From NCBI RefSeq assembly GCF_044755465.1, contig NZ_JBIVRB010000001.1, positions 434,001-498,000 on the forward strand: a stretch of 64,000 bases of DNA, read 5' to 3'. Numbering within the stretch: position 1 is the first letter of the stretch; each line of letters starts with the position of its first letter. This stretch comes from Peterkaempfera sp044755465 (GTDB lineage Bacteria > Actinomycetota > Actinomycetes > Streptomycetales > Streptomycetaceae). Shown here piece after piece: positions 31,894 through 42,624 of the stretch. The translations under genes were made by a program, and so were the position numbers. The notes beneath the pieces are model-generated. The model saw only the letters and a program-made list of their open reading frames with translations. It was not told the origin of the DNA and did no database searches.

Positions 31894-32529
31894 GTGAAAC
31901 CCCCCGCCGTCCCCTACATCGCCGCCTGGCAGCACGAGAGGATCAGGCTCGCCAGCGCCCCCGTCATCTCCACCGGCACCGGCCTCATCTACTTCGACGG
32001 CGCACCCGAACGACCCCAGGACCGCGACGACCACGGCGTCCTGTGGGCCCGCCAGGACACCAGACCCGGCACCGGACACCCCCGCTTCGGCGCCATCCAC
32101 ACCCCCCGCCAACGCCACGCCCAGACCCACCTCCTCTGCCAGGTCTGCGCCGGACCCCCCGACATCACCGAAGCGGGCGTGCTCTGGCTCCTCCCCGGCA
32201 CCCCGCCGAGCCAGTCCGGCGAAGAGGTCACCACCAACCCACCCATCTGCCGCCCCTGCGCCGACACCGCCGCCCACGCCTGCCCCCACCTGCGCACCAG
32301 CCACACCCTGATGCGCGTCAAACGCTCGGCCGTGATCGGCGTCTTCGGACAGCGCTACTTCCGCAGCCGGCCCGGCGTCGCCGTGCCCCGGCAGATGGAC
32401 ACCGTCCCCTACACCGACCGCAGCGCCCTCCCCTGGATCGTCGCCACCCAACTCGTCCGCGAACTCATCGGCTGCACGGTCGAGGCCATCCACGGCGTTG
32501 CCGATGCGTCTGCGTACACCCGGCCGTAG
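31894..32529 (+). CDS. Cys-rich (zinc-binding type) accessory protein, copy 2 (intact)
   Basis: 211 residues from GTG 31894, with GGGAG upstream. It starts VPYIAAWQHE and carries CQVCAGPPDITEAGVLWLL and PPICRPCADTAAHACPHL. It ends with LPWIVATQLVRELIGCTVEA. This is the reference for the frameshifted copy at 11308 and is also paralogous to 59230. The two Cys pairs plus CPHL probably hold zinc. It is the last gene of the cassette; role unknown. Confidence 0.75.
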   Translation: MKPPAVPYIAAWQHERIRLASAPVISTGTGLIYFDGAPERPQDRDDHGVLWARQDTRPGTGHPRFGAIHTPRQRHAQTHLLCQVCAGPPDITEAGVLWLLPGTPPSQSGEEVTTNPPICRPCADTAAHACPHLRTSHTLMRVKRSAVIGVFGQRYFRSRPGVAVPRQMDTVPYTDRSALPWIVATQLVRELIGCTVEAIHGVADASAYTRP

Positions 32530-32630
32530 GTAGAGCCTCCGGTCCTCTGCTGCTTGTCGGGGCGTTCTCGCAGAAACCCGTTGACCGCAGCAGAGGGGCG
32601 GGTACCCCAAGCAGTTCGCCAGGCAGCGCT

Positions 32631-32740
32631 GGATGCCATTGCCAGGTAGTCCTTATACCTGGATAACCACACTCTGGTACCCGCCTTGGCGTACCCGGAT
32701 CGTTGGTGGGGTGAACGATACGTCGGAACCGATCGCCGCC
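32631..32740. repeat. right 110-bp direct repeat flanking the island
   Basis: Partner of 25251-25360. It contains the likely promoter and the first ten codons (VNDTSEPIAA) of the MFS gene. The sequence of 32530-32630 before it shows no gene and no clear homology to the 5' end of the MmyB-type gene. Confidence 0.85.
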
Positions 32741-34222
32741 TCCACCGCCGCCGCCCCGCCCCCGTCCCGCGCCGCCGTACTGCCCCGGGTGATCCGTGTC
32801 GGCGGCCCCACCGCCGCCTCCGCCGGGCCCGACCGGCCGCAGCTGGGCGTGCTGGGCCTGGTCACCGTGCTGCTCGGCGCCTTCCTGCCGATGCTCGACT
32901 TCTTCATCGTGAACGTGGCGCTGCCGACCATCGACCGCGACCTGTCGGCCGGCCCGGCCGTGCTGGAGATGGTGGTCGCCGGCTACGGCCTGGCCTACGC
33001 CGTGCTGCTGGTGCTCGGTGGCCGGCTGGGCGACATGTTCGGCCGCCGCCGGCTGTTCGCCGCCGGAGCCGCCGGCTTCGCCGTCACCTCGCTGGCCTGC
33101 GGGCTGGCGCCGACCGCCGGGCTGCTGGTGGCGGCCCGGGTGGCGCAGGGCGCGACCGCCGCGCTGATGCTGCCGCAGGTGCTGGCCACCATCCAGGCGA
33201 CCACCAGCGGCGGCCGCCGGGCCAGGGCGCTGAGCGGGTACGGCGCGGTGGGCGGCCTGGCGGTGGTCATCGGCCAGGTGCTGGGCGGGGTGCTGGTCTC
33301 GGCGGACCTGTTCGGTTCCGGCTGGCGGAGCATCTTCCTGGTCAATGTGCCGGTGGCGCTGGTCGCCGCACTGCTGGCGCTGCGCTCGGTGCCGGAGAGC
33401 CGCGCCCCGCACCCCGCGCCGGTGGATCTGCCGGGCACGGCGCTGCTCGCCGTCTCGCTGCTCACCCTGCTGGTGCCGCTGATGGAGGGCCGCGCGGTCG
33501 GCTGGCCGCTGTGGACCTGGCTGCTGCTGGTCGCCTTCCCGTTCGCCGCCTGGGCGTTCGTCCGGGTGGAGCGGCGGACCGAGCGGGCCGGCCGGGTGCC
33601 GCTGGTGCCGCCGTCGCTGCTGGCCGTGCCGGGGATGCGGCGCGGGCTGGTGCTGGCGCTGCCCTTCTTCGTCGGCTTCGGCGGCTTCATGTTCGTGGTC
33701 GCGGTGGCGCTCCAGCAGGGGCTGCGGTTCGGCCCGGAGACGGCGGGCCTGGCGCTGGTGCCGATGGCGGTGGGCTTCTTCATCACCTCGCTGAGCGGTC
33801 CGCGCCTGGTCGGCCGGTACGGGAGCCGGACCATCACGGCGGGTGCGCTGCTCCAGGCGGCCGGCCTGGTGGTGCTGGCGCTGACCTTCCGGCACGGCTG
33901 GCCCGACCTGGGCCCGCTCGACCTGCTGCCGGGCACCGCGCTGGCCGGGGCGGGGCAGGGGCTGGTGATGACGCCGCTGTTCCGGGTGGTGCTGGCGGAG
34001 GTGCCGGTGGAGCGGGCGGGGGTGGGCAGCGGGGTGCTGGTCACCACCCAGCAGTCCGGCCTGGCGCTGGGCGTCGCGACCCTGGGCACGCTCTTCCTCT
34101 CGCTGGCACCGGCCGGCTCCCTCGGGATGCGGGACGCGGTCGCGCTGGTGCTGCTGCTCCAACTGGCCGGTACGGCGGCGGTGGTGCTGCTGAGCACCCG
34201 GCTGCCCCGCGTGGTGCGGTGA
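32711..34222 (+). CDS. MFS drug-efflux transporter, DHA2 (14-TM, EmrB/QacA) type
   Basis: 503 residues from GTG 32711. Motif A is GGRLGDMFGRRRLFAAG; the first helix holds LPMLDFFIVNVALPTIDRDL, typical of DHA2 antiporters; about 14 hydrophobic helices follow. It would export small molecules using the proton gradient. Its upstream region matches that of the MmyB-type regulator gene at 25228, so the two were probably a divergent pair before the island intervened. Confidence 0.92.
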   Translation: MNDTSEPIAASTAAAPPPSRAAVLPRVIRVGGPTAASAGPDRPQLGVLGLVTVLLGAFLPMLDFFIVNVALPTIDRDLSAGPAVLEMVVAGYGLAYAVLLVLGGRLGDMFGRRRLFAAGAAGFAVTSLACGLAPTAGLLVAARVAQGATAALMLPQVLATIQATTSGGRRARALSGYGAVGGLAVVIGQVLGGVLVSADLFGSGWRSIFLVNVPVALVAALLALRSVPESRAPHPAPVDLPGTALLAVSLLTLLVPLMEGRAVGWPLWTWLLLVAFPFAAWAFVRVERRTERAGRVPLVPPSLLAVPGMRRGLVLALPFFVGFGGFMFVVAVALQQGLRFGPETAGLALVPMAVGFFITSLSGPRLVGRYGSRTITAGALLQAAGLVVLALTFRHGWPDLGPLDLLPGTALAGAGQGLVMTPLFRVVLAEVPVERAGVGSGVLVTTQQSGLALGVATLGTLFLSLAPAGSLGMRDAVALVLLLQLAGTAAVVLLSTRLPRVVR

Positions 34223-34471
34223 ACCCGGGCGGCCGGGCGGCCGCCGATCCTGCGGCCGATCGGGCGACTTCGGGGGGTGGACCGCTACGGAACGGCCGGT
34301 CGCTCGTTGGGGGGTTATAGCTTTAATGTCACACCAAAGGAGGAAAAGAACGGGCAGCACTGGATCTTTGTCGATTTGTTGCGGAAGTGTGGGCCTCGGC
34401 GTCGCAGCCGTAGGAGCACGTCTGGCCACGTGCCCCGCACCGCAATCCGACTTCCAGTCCTGGAGGACCAC

Positions 34472-34795
34472 ATGGCTCGTATCCGGACCGCCCGTATCAC
34501 CGGCTTCCTGCTCGCCGTCCCGTTCGCGGCGGTACTGCTGCTCACCGGGGCGGGTGCGGCGCAGGCCGACAACGGCTCCTCCGCCGATCGGGGCTCCAAC
34601 GCCGGCGTCACCACCGCCGACGGCAGCGGCAATGTCTTCGGCCGGGTCGACGGCAACACCAACTGGACGCAGCAGTCCGCCACCGGCTCCGGCGCCGCCA
34701 ACGAGAACAACACGCTGGGCGTGAAGGGCAATTCGGGCCAGGTCTACGCCTCCCAGACCAACCTGAACATCTCCTTCTCCCGGCCGGCGCGCTGA
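34472..34795 (+). CDS. small secreted Asn/Gly/Ser-rich protein
   Basis: 107 residues from ATG 34472 with GGAGGACC upstream. Sec signal (LLAVPFAAVLLLTGAGAAQA) cleaved near residue 32. The mature part is rich in Asn, Gly and Thr (SNAGVTTADGSGNVFGRVDG) with a beta-strand-like repeat character, but no chaplin motif. Probably exported or wall-associated; function unknown. The 249 bp before it hold an A/T-rich patch near 34318 suitable for a promoter. Confidence 0.75.
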   Translation: MARIRTARITGFLLAVPFAAVLLLTGAGAAQADNGSSADRGSNAGVTTADGSGNVFGRVDGNTNWTQQSATGSGAANENNTLGVKGNSGQVYASQTNLNISFSRPAR

Positions 34796-34974
34796 GAGCG
34801 CCCCACCGGCAGCGGCCAGGGTCACCGCCCGCCGGCCTCGCGGGGCGGCGCCGACACCGGCGCCGCCCCGTTGGCGTACCCCGGAGCGGCGTGAGGTAAG
34901 GACCGTACGCAGGCGAACTCATGACCTCGGCGTGGCGAAAAGCCGGAAATCATCACACATGGTGACGGTGGAGC

Positions 34975-35799
34975 GTGTACCTCCCACGCCCAGCCGCCGC
35001 CCTGGCCGCCGTCCTCGTCCTGCTCGCCCCCCTCGCCCAGATGCTCGCCGAAGCCCCGCCCGCCCGAGCCGGCGGCCACAGCGTCCGGCTCTTCACCGGC
35101 CGTGGCTTCGACGCCTGCGCCGCCCCGCCGCTGGCCACCATGCGGCGCTGGCACCGCTCCTCCCCGTACCGCGCCATCGGCATCTACTTCGGCGGCGTCA
35201 ACCGGGCCTGCGCCCAACCCCACCTCACGGCCGGCTGGGTGCGCGCCGTCGACCGGATGGGCTGGCGGCTGCTCCCGGTGTACGCGGGCCTCCAGGCCCC
35301 CTGCCGCAAGGGCCCGCACCGGCTGCACCGGATCAACCCCCGGCACGCCGCCCGCCAGGGCCGCCAGCAGGCCGCCGACGCCGTGCGCCGCGCCCGCGCC
35401 CTCGGCCTGCGCCGGGGCAGCCCGCTCTACCTGGACATGGAGAACTACGGCCGCCACAACGCCCGCTGCTCCCGCGCCGTCCTCGCCTTCGTCGCGGGCT
35501 GGACCCGCCGGATCAGACACAGCGGCTACTGGTCCGGCCTCTACAGCAGTGTCGCCTCCGGCATCGCCGACTTCGGCGCCGCCGAGCGCTCCGGCCGGCG
35601 GGCGCTGCCCGACGTCCTCTGGTACGCGCACTGGACCGGCCGCTCCGGCACCCGCCACGCCCACGGGCTCACCGCCCGGCAGTGGCGCGGCCACCGGCGC
35701 GTCCACCAGTACCGGGGCAACGTCCGGGAGACCCACGGCGGCGCCACCCTCACCGTGGACCGGGACTCGGTCGACTCGGCGGTGGCGATCGTCCGCTGA
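34975..35799 (+). CDS. secreted DUF1906 (Rv2525c-like glycoside-hydrolase-fold) protein
   Basis: 274 residues from GTG 34975. The signal peptide ends near APPARAGG. The DUF1906 fold is seen in GRGFDACAAPPLATMRRW, YRAIGIYFGGVNRAC, LPVYAGLQAPC, GSPLYLDMENYG and a terminal VDRDSVDSAVAIV. Members have a lysozyme-like TIM barrel; Rv2525c is a Tat-exported wall protein. Here the signal lacks an evident twin Arg. Likely acts on cell wall or glycan. Confidence 0.88.
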   Translation: MYLPRPAAALAAVLVLLAPLAQMLAEAPPARAGGHSVRLFTGRGFDACAAPPLATMRRWHRSSPYRAIGIYFGGVNRACAQPHLTAGWVRAVDRMGWRLLPVYAGLQAPCRKGPHRLHRINPRHAARQGRQQAADAVRRARALGLRRGSPLYLDMENYGRHNARCSRAVLAFVAGWTRRIRHSGYWSGLYSSVASGIADFGAAERSGRRALPDVLWYAHWTGRSGTRHAHGLTARQWRGHRRVHQYRGNVRETHGGATLTVDRDSVDSAVAIVR

Positions 35800-35830
35800 G
35801 GCGCCGGCCGCCCGGCCCCCATGCCCTGAC

Positions 35831-35886
35831 CACCATGTCCCGGCCACCATGTCCCGGCCACCATGTCCCGGCCACCATGTCCCGGC
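35831..35886. repeat. four perfect 14-bp tandem repeats
   Basis: The unit CACCATGTCCCGGC is repeated without change from 35831 to 35886, in the 245-bp gap between the DUF1906 and acyl-CoA ligase genes. Non-coding and probably slippage-derived. Confidence 0.9.
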
Positions 35887-36044
35887 CCCCGGCCGCCGCC
35901 TCCGGTCGTACGGGGTGCAAGGTTGCGGTACGGGCCCGGCTGCTGACATCCGGCCGCCACGGCGCAAGAATCGGGCCACGACCCCGGCCATCGGCGGGTT
36001 GGCACCCCGGGGTCCGCAGCAGCCCGCCGGTCAAGGAGGCCCGA

Positions 36045-37763
<1,719 letters not shown>

Positions 37764-37810
37764 TCCGGCCGCCGAGGGTTGATCCGGCCGCCCGCCGCCC
37801 CGGGGGCTCC

Positions 37811-38596
37811 TCAGGGCTTGTACACCACGCCGGGCTCCGGCTTCGCCGGTGCCAGCAGCTGGGAGACGGTGACGATGGTGTAGCCGCGCTTCTTCAGCTC
37901 GGTGATGATCCCCGGGACGGCGGGCACCGTTCCCCGGTAGATGTCGTGCAGCAGGATGATGCCGTCGGGCTTGGTCTGTTCGAGCACCCGCTTCTCGATC
38001 AGCGCCGAGTCGGTGGTCTGGTAGTCCTTGGCGGTGACGCTCCACAGCACCTGGGCGACGCCGAGCTCCCGGCAGATCTTGGAGACCTTCTCGTCGGTCC
38101 GCCCCTGCGGCGGGCGCATCAGCAGCGGCTTGCGGCCGGTGAGCTGCTCCACCGCGTCCTGGGTGAGGGATATCTCCTTGCGGGCCTCGTCCGGCTTGAT
38201 CTTGGTCAGGATCTGGTGCGTCCAGGTGTGGTTGGCCGGCTCATGGCCCTCGGCCACGATCCGGCGCACCAGGTCGGGGTACGTCGCCACATGGTTCTTG
38301 CCGAGCATGAAGAACGTCGCGTGCACGTTCTGCTGCTTCAGGATGTCCAGCAGCTTCGGGGTGTTCTCGCTCGGCCCGGCGTCGAAGGTCAGCGCCACGC
38401 ACTTGAGCTTGCGGCAGTCGGGACCGCCGACCACCGCGTCCTCCGCCCCGGCCGCCGCGTGCTCCCTGGCGCTGCGCGGCGAGGTGGTGTCGTACGAGGC
38501 GCAGCCGCTCAGCAACAGCGCCAGCGCCGCGGCGACCCCCACCCCGGCCACCGTGCGCATCCGGCCCCCGGTGGCTGTCTTCCCCGTCGTCTCCAC
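37811..38596 (-). CDS. polysaccharide deacetylase (NodB fold) lipoprotein
   Basis: 261 residues from GTG 38596 (GAGGGAG upstream; ATG 38560 alternative). The lipobox is LLLSGC. NodB motifs: VALTFDAGPSENTP (usual TFDDGPS, so the second Asp, a metal ligand, is Ala), NHTWTHQIL (both His present), RPPQGRTD and a C-terminal IILLHDI. It would deacetylate wall glycan at the outer membrane face. The Asp-to-Ala change recurs in some actinomycete members, so activity is possible but not certain. Confidence 0.9.
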   Translation of the reverse strand: METTGKTATGGRMRTVAGVGVAAALALLLSGCASYDTTSPRSAREHAAAGAEDAVVGGPDCRKLKCVALTFDAGPSENTPKLLDILKQQNVHATFFMLGKNHVATYPDLVRRIVAEGHEPANHTWTHQILTKIKPDEARKEISLTQDAVEQLTGRKPLLMRPPQGRTDEKVSKICRELGVAQVLWSVTAKDYQTTDSALIEKRVLEQTKPDGIILLHDIYRGTVPAVPGIITELKKRGYTIVTVSQLLAPAKPEPGVVYKP

Positions 38597-38775
38597 CCTG
38601 CTCGCTCCCTCGAACGTGTACCGCTGCCCTCCGACCCGCAAGCCGGAAGTGCCCCCGGCCGCCAGGCAGCCGAGGGCACTTCGCAGATAATCGGAGGATA
38701 TAGACCACCCCACCCACCCCAACGCCCCGGGTCCCGGCCGCACGGCGCCCGGAGCCGGTCCCGCGCGAGGACCCC

Positions 38776-39539
38776 TCACCCCTGGTGTTCGCGCTCCAGC
38801 AGCAGGGCCGCATCAGCGGGGTTCATGAGGTTCGACCACGCCTGTTCGGCGGGCAGCAGATCCCGTTCGGGCAGGGCGTACTCCGGGTACCAGCCGTCGC
38901 GGTCGCAGCCGGGGACATTGCCGAGGACGACAACGATCAGGTTGGAAGGGACCGAGCCGGTGATCCGTACCGCGACCTAGGTCTCGTGCCCCCGGTCCGC
39001 ACGGACCTGGACGCCCAGGGTGAAGGCGTCGAAGTCGACACTGTGCTCCCGTCCGTCACGCAGTGAATCGCACACCAGCCCAGGACGGTGGCTCGGAGGC
39101 GGCGGACGAAGCGCACGCCCGCCTCGGCGCGGTAGCGGACGAAGTCCGCCCGCTCGGGCAGCAGATGGGCGGAGTGCGTGGCCGTCTTCAGCCCGTCGCG
39201 GTGCCCGGCGTTGTAGCGGGCCCGCGCGGCCCTGCCGTCGGCCTCCAGCGCGGCGTAGAAGTCGTCGCCGGAGCCGTCTTCCCGTCGGCCGCCCGCGACG
39301 AGCCAGGGCAGGTCGGAATCCACCCACACGGCGCCGCGCCACCGCTGCACCTTCACCTTGAACAGGACCTGGTCATCGATCGCGCGAATGCGCTCATGCT
39401 TGGCGTCGGCCTCGGCGAACCGCTCGGCGGCCTTCGCCAGCAACGGGTGGTCGATCTCCTCCAGCGGGCGGGTGACCGGCGGGACCGGCAGGCCCATGTC
39501 CTGTTGCAGACAGCGCAGCGTGGGGCGGGCGGGGCGCAT
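38776..39539 (-). pseudogene. decayed gene (one frameshift, one nonsense codon), possible toxin-like partner
   Basis: From ATG 39539 the frame gives MRPARPTLRCLQQDMGLPVP and continues well to about 39090 (FVRYRAEAGVRFVRRLRATV). Coding then continues in the -1 frame (LVCDSLRDGREHSVDFDAFT), consistent with a lost G near 39084. That frame meets a TAG at 38977-38979, after which clear coding resumes in the same frame (VRITGSVPSNLIVVVLGNVP) to TGA at 38776. It lies just downstream of the antitoxin-like gene at 39560. Ancestral length was about 254 residues. Confidence 0.7.
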
Positions 39540-39559
39540 CGGGGCTTCTTCTCCTCGAC

Positions 39560-39838
39560 CTACTCGTCGATCCCGCCGACCGCGTCGATCTCCTCGACGG
39601 TCAGACCGGTCAGCAGCGCCACATCCGACCTCAGCGATCCGTCGAGGACCCTCATCGCCTCGACCATGCCGGCCTTGAGCTCCTCCCGCCGCTGCTCCAA
39701 GTACATCCGGACGGCCTCGGCAACCAGGTCCTTCTTCGTCACGCCGAGAAAGTGCGCGCCCTGGCTGATCAACCGGTCCGTCTCCGGGTCCACCTTCAAA
39801 GGAGACTGCCTCGGCACACTCGCGGCCGATCCCGCCAT
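39560..39838 (-). CDS. small regulator/antitoxin-like protein
   Basis: 92 residues from ATG 39838. The segment LKVDPETDRLISQGAHFLGV, then TKKDLVAEAVRMYLEQRRE, resembles a ribbon-helix-helix DNA-binding fold, followed by an acidic tail as in type II antitoxins. It is 20 bp upstream of the decayed gene on the same strand. If it was an antitoxin, its partner is now broken. Confidence 0.65.
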   Translation of the reverse strand: MAGSAASVPRQSPLKVDPETDRLISQGAHFLGVTKKDLVAEAVRMYLEQRREELKAGMVEAMRVLDGSLRSDVALLTGLTVEEIDAVGGIDE

Positions 39839-39863
39839 GACGACCACCACCTCTCGGAAACAT

Positions 39864-39877
39864 GGTACCCAAGTACC
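39864..39877. promoter_or_regulatory. inverted repeat GGTAC-CCAA-GTACC
   Basis: Perfect 5-bp arms, 26 bp upstream of the antitoxin-like gene; position suits autoregulation by an RHH protein. Confidence 0.4.
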
Positions 39878-39950
39878 TCAAGTCCCCGTAGGGCCCCGGG
39901 CTGTCCGCCCGAGGCCCGTCCATCCGGGTCCCGGCCGGGCCCGGAGGGGG

Positions 39951-40748
39951 TCAGGCGGGGGTGGGGCGGGTGCCGATGACGATGGTGGCGTCGTGGGTGT
40001 CGGAGGTGGCGGTGTGGGGGAGCAGGCCGTGGCGGGCGAAGGCTTCGACGGTGTGGGGGGCCTGGTGCTCGCTGGTCTCGACCAGCAGGTGGCCGCCCGG
40101 GGCCAGCCAGTGCGCCGCCGCGGCGGTCACCCTGCGCTGGACGTCGAGGCCGTCCGCGCCGCCGTCGAGGGCCACCCGGGGTTCGTACAGCCGGGCCTCC
40201 GGGGGGAGCAGGCCGATCTCCTCGGTGGGTACATACGGGGCGTTGGCGAGCAGTACGTCGACGCGGCCCCGCAGCGCGGCGGGCAGCGGCTCGTAGAGGT
40301 CGCCCTCGTACACCCGGCCGCCGACGGCGGCCACATTGCGCCGGGCGCACCGCACCGCCACCGGGTCGATGTCGGCGGCGTGCAGCTCGGCCCGGCCCAG
40401 GGCCGCGACCAGCGCGGCACCCAGCGCGCCCGAGCCGCAGCACAGGTCGACCACCACCGCGCCGGGCCCGGCGAGTTCGGCGGCCCGGTCGACCAGGAAC
40501 TCCGTACGGCGGCGGGGTACGAAGACGCCCGGGTCCACCGCGACCCGCAGACCGCGGAACTCGGCCCACCCCAGGACGTGTTCGAGCGGCAGACCGGCGA
40601 CCCGCCGGTCCACCAGGGCGGTGAGATCGGCCGGCGTACCGGCGGCGGAGACGAGCAACCTCGCCTCGTCCTCGGCGAAGACACAGCCGGCGGCGCGGAG
40701 CCTGGTGACGATGACGGAGAGTGGCAGAAGTGACGGTGAGACCGACAT
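39951..40748 (-). CDS. PrmC/HemK-like protein N5-glutamine methyltransferase
   Basis: 265 residues from ATG 40748. An N-terminal helical domain is followed by a SAM fold with VVDLCCGSGALGAALVAALG and the catalytic loop NAPYVPTEEI (usual NPPY, here NAPY). Another conserved block is VALDGGADGLDVQRRV. PrmC proteins methylate the GGQ glutamine of release factors. This paralogue is the second, NAPY-type form found in actinomycetes, so the substrate may differ. It stands alone. Confidence 0.88.
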   Translation of the reverse strand: MSVSPSLLPLSVIVTRLRAAGCVFAEDEARLLVSAAGTPADLTALVDRRVAGLPLEHVLGWAEFRGLRVAVDPGVFVPRRRTEFLVDRAAELAGPGAVVVDLCCGSGALGAALVAALGRAELHAADIDPVAVRCARRNVAAVGGRVYEGDLYEPLPAALRGRVDVLLANAPYVPTEEIGLLPPEARLYEPRVALDGGADGLDVQRRVTAAAAHWLAPGGHLLVETSEHQAPHTVEAFARHGLLPHTATSDTHDATIVIGTRPTPA

Positions 40749-40940
40749 GGAAGCCTTTCGGGACGCCTGCGGGCGCTCCCGGCGGTCAGCTAGATCGGGC
40801 GGACCGCACGGCCGTGGGGAGGGAGCACCCAGCCTGAGATAGCGGTAATGGGTCTCACCTCCTCGATCGTCCACTGCTGGAGCGTCCACATTACCGGAAC
40901 GCCGCCCCGGCACGGCAGCCCCGCCGGGCCCCGGAGACGG

Positions 40941-41798
40941 TCAGCGGGCGAGCCGGCCGAGCAGGGCGGAGGCGGAGGTGATGCCGAGCGCGGCGGCCAG
41001 GGCGAGGACGCCGAAGTCGAGCGCGAGATGGGTGTGGATGCCCAGCAGCAGCCCGCGCAGCGCGTCCACCTGGTAGCTCAGCGGGTTGACCTTGCTGATC
41101 GCCTGGAGCCACCCGGGCATCACGGCCACCGGGTAGAGCGCGTTGGAGCCGAAGAACAGCGGCATGGTGATGGCCTGGCCGATGCCCATCAGGCGGTCGC
41201 GGGTGAGCACGATCCCGGCGATGGTCATCGAGAGGCAGGAGAAGAACGCCGAACCGAGCACCACCACGGCCGCGACGCCGAGCAGCCGCAGCGGGTTCCA
41301 GGTCATGCCGACGCCCAGCAGCGCCGCGATGACGATCACCACCACCGCCTGGATGACGGACTTCACCCCGGCGGCGAAGGCCTTGCCGGTCACCAGGGCG
41401 GCCCGTGGCGTGGGGGTGACCAGCAGTTTGGTGAGGACGCCCGAGTCCCGCTCCCAGATGATCATGATGCCGTAGAAGATGGCGATGAACATCGCGGACT
41501 GGGCGATGATCCCCGGCGCCAGATAGTCCAGATACGGGATGCCGCCGGTGGGTATCGCCCTGATCCGGTTGAAGGTCTCGCCGAAGATCAGCAGCCAGAG
41601 CGCGGGCTGCACCGCGCGGGTGTACAGCTCGGTGCGGTCATGGCGCAGCTTCTGCAACTCCACCACGCACATCGCGCCGACCCGGGCCGGGACCAGCCGC
41701 CACCAGGGGCGGACCGGCGGCGTGACGAACAGCAGCCGGGGGGCCGGGCGGTCGGCCTCAGCCGACGCGGGAGGCGGTGCGGCGGGTGCGTCGGACAT
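40941..41798 (-). CDS. ABC-2 type drug transporter permease (DrrB-like)
   Basis: 285 residues, six hydrophobic helices, beginning with a Pro/Ala-rich cytosolic stretch. The conserved DrrB-type blocks YLAPGIIAQSAMFIAIFYGI, WERDSGVLTKLLVTPTPR and PLFFGSNALYPV are present. Its start overlaps the end of the ATPase gene by 41 bp. The pair probably exports a hydrophobic drug or lipid. Confidence 0.93.
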   Translation of the reverse strand: MSDAPAAPPPASAEADRPAPRLLFVTPPVRPWWRLVPARVGAMCVVELQKLRHDRTELYTRAVQPALWLLIFGETFNRIRAIPTGGIPYLDYLAPGIIAQSAMFIAIFYGIMIIWERDSGVLTKLLVTPTPRAALVTGKAFAAGVKSVIQAVVVIVIAALLGVGMTWNPLRLLGVAAVVVLGSAFFSCLSMTIAGIVLTRDRLMGIGQAITMPLFFGSNALYPVAVMPGWLQAISKVNPLSYQVDALRGLLLGIHTHLALDFGVLALAAALGITSASALLGRLAR

Positions 41799-42624
41799 CG
41801 CGGAAGTCCTCTCCTCCGGGCTTGTCGAGCCGGCTGCCGGCGAAGTGCCGGAAGACGTCCTCCAGGGTGGGAGGGTGCGTACCGTCCTCGCGGGGCAGCT
41901 GCTCCTTGAGCTGGTCCGGGGTGCCCAGGGCGCGGATGCGGCCCTGGTGCATCAGACCGACCCGGTCGCAGTACTGGTCGGCCTCGTCCATGTAGTGCGT
42001 GGTGACCAGCACCGTCATGCCGGTGGCCTGCCGGACCTCGGTGATCCGCTCCCAGACGCTGGTCCGGGCGATCGGGTCCAGGCCGATGGTCGGCTCGTCC
42101 AGGATCAGCAGCCTCGGCGCGCTGACCAGCGCCTGGGCCAGTTCCAGCCGGCGGACCATGCCGCCGGAGAAGGTCGCCGCCATCCGGTCGGCGGCGTCGG
42201 TCAACCCCACCGCCTCCAGCGCCTCCGCGACCCGCTCGGCCCGCTCCGCGCGCGGGACGTCGAAGACCCGGGCGAACAGCGAGACGTTCTCCCGACCGGT
42301 CAGCCCGGAGTCGGCGGACAGCTGCTGCGGTACGTACCCCAGCAGCCGCCGCACCGCCATCGCCTGCCGGGCCACGTCCCGCCCGAAGACCCTGACCATC
42401 CCGGCCGGGACTGGCAGCAGGGTGGTGATGGCCCGGATCGCGGTGGTCTTGCCCGCGCCGTTCGGGCCGAGCAGCCCGAAGACCTCGCCCGCCGGGACGG
42501 ACAGGTCCAGTCCGTCCACGGCCAGGGTGTCACCGAAGGAGTACGTCAGGCCGGTGCAGCCGACCGCGAGGGACGGGTCCGCCGCGGATCGGGGGTCGGG
42601 GGTGGTTCCGGACGGTGCGGTCAT
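41758..42624 (-). CDS. ABC transporter ATP-binding protein (DrrA-like)
   Basis: 288 residues. Walker A GPNGAGKTTAIR, Q loop YVPQQLS, signature SGGMVRRLELAQAL (SGGM in place of SGGQ, usual for DrrA), Walker B LLILDEPTIGLD and H loop VLVTTHYMDEADQ. It powers the adjacent DrrB-like permease. Its ATG overlaps the MarR stop (ATGA), so the three genes form one operon. Confidence 0.95.
   Translation of the reverse strand: MTAPSGTTPDPRSAADPSLAVGCTGLTYSFGDTLAVDGLDLSVPAGEVFGLLGPNGAGKTTAIRAITTLLPVPAGMVRVFGRDVARQAMAVRRLLGYVPQQLSADSGLTGRENVSLFARVFDVPRAERAERVAEALEAVGLTDAADRMAATFSGGMVRRLELAQALVSAPRLLILDEPTIGLDPIARTSVWERITEVRQATGMTVLVTTHYMDEADQYCDRVGLMHQGRIRALGTPDQLKEQLPREDGTHPPTLEDVFRHFAGSRLDKPGGEDFRDVRRTRRTASRVG

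Noticed and set aside
25361..32630. cas genes of a type I-E system
   Set aside because: No Cas1, Cas2, Cas3 or Cascade-like protein appears in any frame of the island.
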